Shown in pieces: positions 60,134 through 64,000 of a stretch of 64,000 nucleotides of DNA (within the stretch, counting starts at the first letter, position 1; each line of letters opens with the position of its first letter). Made by a program: the position numbers and the translations under genes. The notes under the pieces were generated by a model, which searched no databases, was not told where the DNA came from, and saw only the letters and a program-made list of their open reading frames with translations. This DNA is from an uncultured Lachnospiraceae bacterium (lineage in GTDB: Bacteria; Bacillota; Clostridia; Lachnospirales; Lachnospiraceae), in contig CAJTUB010000006.1 in NCBI GenBank assembly GCA_910579465.1, positions 1 to 64,000 on the forward strand. The letters run 5' to 3'.

Positions 60134-60229
60134 AAAAAATGCCCCGCCGTACTTCATTATTTCATCTTATGCACGGCAGGGCTGTCTGCTGAACAGCAGA
60201 TATTAAGTTCCTGAAAATTTCTCTTATCT

Positions 60230-60742
60230 TTACATTTCCTTCAGATATGCCTCGTAACCGATACGCTCTATCTTTTCCTTCTTCTTCTCAACGCCTGCCT
60301 TCAGCTCTTCCTTATAGGCCTCTATCTTTTGAAGCAGGGCATCGTCGGACACTGCCAGCATTTTTGCCGCCAGGATGCCGGCATTCTGCGCCCCGTCGAT
60401 TGCCACCGTCGCTACCGGAATCCCGGACGGCATCTGCACAATCGAATACAGGGAATCCACACCGCTTAATGTCTTTGTGTGAATCGGCACACCGATGACC
60501 GGAAGCGGAAAAATTGCCGCGCACATCCCCGGAAGATGTGCCGCGCCGCCCGCGCCTGCAATAATCACCTTAAACCCTTTTTCCTTTGCCGTTTTCGCGT
60601 AATCAAAGAAAATATCCGGCATACGGTGCGCCGAAATTACCGTGACCTCATAAGAAATCCCGAACTTGTCCAACATCTGTGCCGCCTTGCTCATTACCGG
60701 CAGATCCGAATCACTGCCCATTACAATACCAACCTGTGCCAT
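60230..60742 (-). CDS. purE: N5-carboxyaminoimidazole ribonucleotide mutase
   Basis: PurE class I catalyses the N5-CAIR to CAIR step of purine synthesis. The protein starts MAQVGIVMGSDSDLPVMSKA, then SAHRMPDIFFDYA and IAGAGGAAHLPGMCA and GVPIHTKTLSGVDSLYSIVQ, all conserved. Length (170) is normal. ATG 60742 has GGAAAGGCGG upstream. There is no purK or other pur gene in the window, so the operon may be split. Confidence 0.95.
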   Translation of the reverse strand: MAQVGIVMGSDSDLPVMSKAAQMLDKFGISYEVTVISAHRMPDIFFDYAKTAKEKGFKVIIAGAGGAAHLPGMCAAIFPLPVIGVPIHTKTLSGVDSLYSIVQMPSGIPVATVAIDGAQNAGILAAKMLAVSDDALLQKIEAYKEELKAGVEKKKEKIERIGYEAYLKEM

Positions 60743-60810
60743 ATTATTCCGCCTTTCCTGTCTTATTTTTCTTATCGTAGCATACCGCCCCTGAAATTGC
60801 AACTAAAAGC

Positions 60811-62880
60811 TTACTCCTCCAGCGCCTCGTTTAACAGTTCTGTCCCCGGCAGCACGAAGCGCCCGTCCTTTATCAGCACAAGCTCCGTCCCGTCTGCGCA
60901 GAGCGCCGTTATTTCCCCCAGCTCGTCATACGGTATCGTGATGTCCGTATGGCAATGGAAATACGCCTTCTCCGGCTCCGTATTCCGGAGTGCGGAGCAT
61001 TCGTTTTCCCGTGCGACAATTTCCTTGCCGTCCGGGTTATATACCTTATGTTCCTCGCTGTGCGAATAGCAGGTGTCGCCCACGGCAAAATGAGGACCTG
61101 TTTTCTCTGCAATCAGAATCGGCAGTACCTCTGCAATGCCGTACTTCTTTCCCATCCGGTAGGCAGTCGTATTCGTGCCGATGGCAAACTCTCCGAGCGG
61201 AAGCCAGTCGTGGTTTTTCAGAAGATTTTCTTTGATAAACTTTTTGTTTTCCTCTTCTGCGGCATAGTTTTCACAGGAATACTCCGCAGTTTTCCCGTCC
61301 CGGAACACTATTCTCAGGTTTTTGTACTCCGTACTGCCTAAGAATACGCTTGACACATGGAGGACGCCGTTCGTGCCGGTAAGCACCGGAGAGGTAAAGA
61401 CTTCTCCTGCCGGAATATTTACATCGGCAGTACAGTTCTCAAAAATCGTCTCCGCGGAAGGGTTCTTTAACCTCCGGAGCTGTACCGTGAGGTCTGTCTG
61501 GTTTTCTCCCCTCCCGGTTATATGCACCGCCTGCGCCTGATCTAACGCGTCAATCATACACTGCTGTACCCTCCGGTAAACCTCATTGTCCAGACGGTTC
61601 AGACGGAGCGTTTCCTCAAAAATCGCCGGAAATTCCGCGCCGATGGAAGGCAGCGGATATGCCACGATGGTATAGGAGGTTTTGTCTGACGGAAGATACT
61701 GCTCCGACAGCTCCCCTGCCCTGCCTGTAAACTCCACCTTCAGCCGCTGCTGGCGTTTGTCCAGACGGATTGCTTCCTCCGTATTCGCCGGAAGCGGCAG
61801 ACGTTCGCCGAACGTTTCCTGCACAAGCGGCCCTGCATAAAGCGCTATCTTTTCCTTTTCCGCCTCGTAAGCATGGCGCAGCGCCGCCTCCTTCCGCAGA
61901 TACCACTGCTTATCTGCAAACAGTCCCTCATCATTGCGGTGGTCGTAGTCGTACTGGAGGTTCACATTCGTTACCGTATAGCCCGCTTTTCTTGCATGCC
62001 GTCCCCCCGCAGGCGTGCGTACTGCCGTTACCGAAAGACCTTTCTGTTCCAATAATAAAATAACCTCCCGCATCATCCGTTCAAAGCCGATTGCATAGCG
62101 AAGTCCCACGGTCTGCCCCTTGGCAAGCGGCACGCGCATTACTTCAAAGCCGCGCAGATAGCCGTCTACGACATTTTCCGCCGCTGCCTTTACCTTTTCT
62201 TCGGAAAGACCGTTTAAAAACGCCGCCACGCCAAACTCATTTTCCGTAATATATTCGCCGTAACGGTACAGATAGCGCGGGTCGGAGCCGTCTGCCTCCA
62301 TAATAATGTCCTTTGCAAACGTATAGCCCGTATCAAACTGCTCCCGGAACCGCCATGCCGCAAACAGCACGGCATTGTCTGTTTCAAAGGAATACAGCGC
62401 CGCACGGCACTCCCGGAACGTGTATTCATGGAATTCCTCAAAGTAATTATATACCTCAATAAAAAGCTCTGCCGCCATCACAACCGACAGGAGGTTCCCT
62501 TCCGCAGCGTAAAAAATCTGGTTGTTTATCTTTGCGGCAAGATAGGAAAGGAGCCTTCCGTACCTTTTTCCGAACAGCTTCCCCGTATACGCCGGATTGG
62601 AAAAGCTCCCGGCATAGTTTACAGGAAGCACCTCTGCATAAAGCCGGTCAAAGAATGCCCGGCATTCCTCCAGCGGAGACTGCAAAAGCTCTCCGCTTTC
62701 TGTTTTCTCTGCATAAGAAAAAATGAGCAGGAGCTTTTGTGCCTGCGCCGCAAAATACGGCCGGAACTCCTCCGGCACTGTCTGCTCCGCCGGCACGGAC
62801 GCAAGACGCTCTTTGCAAAGCTCCCATCTCTCTTTGGTTTCTTCCCTCTCTTCTTCCTGGATTTCCTTCCAATCTTCCAT
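60811..62880 (-). CDS. M29-family metalloaminopeptidase
   Basis: The 689-residue enzyme has M29 (AmpS/PepS-like) signatures: GEVFTSPVLTGTNGVLHV (metal Glu near residue 470), LGEFAIGTNTTAYRMGKKYG, EKTGPHFAVGDTCY (Glu and His) and YFHCHTDITIPYDE near the C-terminus. It removes N-terminal residues from peptides in the cytoplasm. ATG 62880 (MEDWKEIQEEE) has GGAAAGGAAACC before it. The N-terminal 330 residues make it longer than the usual 410-residue M29 enzyme. It could be co-transcribed with the small membrane genes upstream. Confidence 0.88.
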   Translation of the reverse strand: MEDWKEIQEEEREETKERWELCKERLASVPAEQTVPEEFRPYFAAQAQKLLLIFSYAEKTESGELLQSPLEECRAFFDRLYAEVLPVNYAGSFSNPAYTGKLFGKRYGRLLSYLAAKINNQIFYAAEGNLLSVVMAAELFIEVYNYFEEFHEYTFRECRAALYSFETDNAVLFAAWRFREQFDTGYTFAKDIIMEADGSDPRYLYRYGEYITENEFGVAAFLNGLSEEKVKAAAENVVDGYLRGFEVMRVPLAKGQTVGLRYAIGFERMMREVILLLEQKGLSVTAVRTPAGGRHARKAGYTVTNVNLQYDYDHRNDEGLFADKQWYLRKEAALRHAYEAEKEKIALYAGPLVQETFGERLPLPANTEEAIRLDKRQQRLKVEFTGRAGELSEQYLPSDKTSYTIVAYPLPSIGAEFPAIFEETLRLNRLDNEVYRRVQQCMIDALDQAQAVHITGRGENQTDLTVQLRRLKNPSAETIFENCTADVNIPAGEVFTSPVLTGTNGVLHVSSVFLGSTEYKNLRIVFRDGKTAEYSCENYAAEEENKKFIKENLLKNHDWLPLGEFAIGTNTTAYRMGKKYGIAEVLPILIAEKTGPHFAVGDTCYSHSEEHKVYNPDGKEIVARENECSALRNTEPEKAYFHCHTDITIPYDELGEITALCADGTELVLIKDGRFVLPGTELLNEALEE

Positions 62881-62903
62881 ATGGTTTCCTTTCCGCCCGG
62901 TTG

Positions 62904-63251
62904 TTAAAAAGGCATTCCTATAATATAAAGGCAGAACAGCAGGACAAATAATCCGCCTGCGCTTAAAAGCCCCGCAAACGGAAGCTTGATATAGACATCC
63001 CGTTCCCGCAGCCCCTGCAGGGACAAAACAAATGCAACAACACAAAGCACGGCAACCGCCAGACCGGCAATTCCAAGCCAGCTGCCCGTCCCGCCCTTTT
63101 CTACTGCTGAGATAATACAGAGGATAAGAAAGACAAGAACACAGAACATTGCCAGTACAAAGCCTGCGGTTCCCTTCCCGGAACGTCTCCTGCTGTGAAA
63201 ATGTATCGTATCCTTCTCTTTGTTCAAGAAGGCGAATTTGTCCTTTATCAC
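62904..63251 (-). CDS. Small membrane protein of unknown function
   Basis: Starting at GTG 63251, whose first bases overlap the VanZ-like stop codon (63250-63248), the 115-residue protein has a basic start (IKDKFAFLNKEKDTIHFHSR) and three membrane helices (VLAMFCVLVFLILCIISAV, WLGIAGLAVAVLCVVAFVLSL and FAGLLSAGGLFVLLFCLYII). GGAGG lies upstream of the GTG. The overlap with the VanZ-like gene implies co-translation. No family is recognised; similar three-helix proteins near VanZ and M29 genes occur in Clostridia. Confidence 0.65.
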   Translation of the reverse strand: MIKDKFAFLNKEKDTIHFHSRRRSGKGTAGFVLAMFCVLVFLILCIISAVEKGGTGSWLGIAGLAVAVLCVVAFVLSLQGLRERDVYIKLPFAGLLSAGGLFVLLFCLYIIGMPF

Positions 63252-63700
63252 TTCTTTTTCCTCCTTCCAAATAGCAGGTAATAGCACCAGTATCCTAAAA
63301 CACCGCCGATTGTATTCAAAATCAGGTCATCCACATCAAAGGCGCCGGTTCTCGTAACCAGCTGGATGGTTTCCGCGGAAAGGCTTAACAGAAAGGTCTG
63401 GAATAGAATCTTTCCCGTATTCTGCCTGCGCTCCGAGATTAACGGCACAAGCCAGCCAAACGGCATAAACGCCGCGATATTGCCGCCGATATTGATAAGC
63501 ACATATTGATATCCTACCCGGTCAATATACCGGATTCCCCTTGCAATTTCCAAAAACGGCTTCAGATTATAGCGGTATCCCATTTCCTCCGTCCGCCCGT
63601 AGGTACTACTGAAAAAGAGCAGATAGGCTAACAGCAGCAGATAAGCCAGAAAGAGCAGTATTGAAACAATACGGAGCGTTTCCCTTTTCTTCTCCACCAC
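63248..63700 (-). CDS. VanZ-like family protein
   Basis: The 150-residue protein has four membrane helices and the VanZ pattern: YNLKPFLEIARGIRY near residue 40, NIGGNIAAFMPFGWLVPLI, SAETIQLVTRTGAFDVDDLI and LNTIGGVLGYW. VanZ proteins are linked to teicoplanin resistance, but most family members have unknown roles in the cell envelope. The start is GTG 63700 with GGAGGAGG nearby. It overlaps the start of the next small membrane gene. Confidence 0.85.
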   Translation of the reverse strand: MVEKKRETLRIVSILLFLAYLLLLAYLLFFSSTYGRTEEMGYRYNLKPFLEIARGIRYIDRVGYQYVLINIGGNIAAFMPFGWLVPLISERRQNTGKILFQTFLLSLSAETIQLVTRTGAFDVDDLILNTIGGVLGYWCYYLLFGRRKKK

Positions 63701-63724
63701 ACACCTCCTCCTTTCCGTGCTTTC

Positions 63725-64000
63725 TTAACACCGGCTGCCGTGGCAGACGAGATAAATCACCTGATATTCCTTTGCTGTCTCCTCAAGAAACTGCAGGGCG
63801 CGCTTTAACTTTTCTTCGTCCAGGTTCACAAACGGGTCGTCCAGAATCAAAAACGGCTGTTCCTCTTCAAAGAGAACATCTACCAGCGCAAAGCGCATAC
63901 AGAGTCCGAGCAGGTCCCGGAAGCCTGTACTGAAATACCCAAGCTCCCTTCCTCCCCCACATGCCGAGACACGGATTTCCAGATTGGTATCGACCTCCGC
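63725..64000 (-). CDS. C-terminal part of an SMC/SbcC-type ATPase (cut by window edge)
   Basis: The last 91 codons are in the window. They contain an ABC-signature-like STGFRDLLGLCMRFALVD, Walker B FLILDDPFVNLDEEKL and a switch region QVIYLVCHGSRC with His. These features match AAA/ABC ATPases of the SbcC, RecN or SMC type. The rest of the protein lies beyond 64000, so length and identity remain open. It ends 25 bases before the VanZ-like gene begins. Confidence 0.75.
   Translation of the reverse strand, partial: AEVDTNLEIRVSACGGGRELGYFSTGFRDLLGLCMRFALVDVLFEEEQPFLILDDPFVNLDEEKLKRALQFLEETAKEYQVIYLVCHGSRC

Noticed and set aside
60811..63270. A single 819-codon protein starting upstream of the M29 gene
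   Set aside because: The first 130 codons are antisense-like shadow of the small membrane gene frame. The supported start is ATG 62880.

Overview
The window looks like a piece of chromosome from a Firmicute of the class Clostridia, most probably the family Lachnospiraceae. This rests on long-form Hpf, SecA and RF2 encoded close together, two typical AgrA/AgrC-type and OmpR-type signalling pairs, a 2[4Fe-4S] clostridial ferredoxin, a YjdF gene with its leader RNA, gut-type glycan enzymes (GH127, GH43, GH32), and strong AGGAGG ribosome-binding sites. No genus can be fixed from the sequence alone. Almost every housekeeping gene lies on the minus strand, so the window appears to sit on one replichore. 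The plus-strand genes are mostly regulators or AT-rich accessory genes.

Layout. 1-4300 is an AT-rich accessory zone: the start of an IS256-type transposase, a DUF4062-receiver fusion gene and a yjdF gene with a probable riboswitch (both enclosed by two near-identical inverted palindromic sites), a metallo-beta-lactamase gene with two compensating frameshifts, and a deaminase. 4459-19811 is core: guaA, a HAD hydrolase with a 36-37 bp tandem repeat in its leader, yfbR, a ZIP transporter, a YczE-like membrane protein, an FAD oxidoreductase, a LytTR two-component pair, tRNA-Trp, a DUF1858 protein, a ferredoxin, an iron alcohol dehydrogenase, uvrA and uvrB. 19952-29564 holds a DUF1016 nuclease beside a perfect palindrome, a five-gene signalling/membrane operon bracketed by two related small membrane proteins, a secreted nuclease lipoprotein and a type III restriction (Res) subunit without a visible Mod partner. 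29747-33798 has an acetyltransferase, a GH127 beta-L-arabinofuranosidase and a divergent AraC regulator.

33985-40760 is AT-rich and probably acquired: a flavoprotein, a MerR-ABC exporter operon with a 19-bp-spaced promoter, and a type II restriction-modification locus (HNH nuclease, Xre/C-type controller, beta-class methyltransferase) ending in a gene remnant. 40872-48774 is a tightly packed seven-gene operon for oxidative breakdown of a deoxy sugar or sugar acid (two dehydrogenases, UxaB-like and UxaA-like enzymes, amidohydrolase/lactonase, GH43, FucU mutarotase). Its UxaA-amidohydrolase-FucU set recalls the Campylobacter L-fucose locus.

49053-58676 carries cheW, prfB (with the +1 programmed frameshift), secA and hpf. 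Between secA and hpf lie a GH32 enzyme, an EF-hand-like lipoprotein and a decayed large serine recombinase, which suggests an old insertion. 58677-59239 is an AT-rich region with three dyads and DnaA-box-like sequences. 59240-64000 holds a polysaccharide deacetylase, purE, an M29 aminopeptidase, two small membrane proteins (one VanZ-like) and the C-terminal end of an SMC/SbcC-type ATPase cut by the window edge.

The strongest candidates for something undescribed are the palindrome-bounded DUF4062-receiver cassette, the oxidative sugar operon, the solitary type III Res gene, and the dyad/DnaA-box cluster upstream of hpf.
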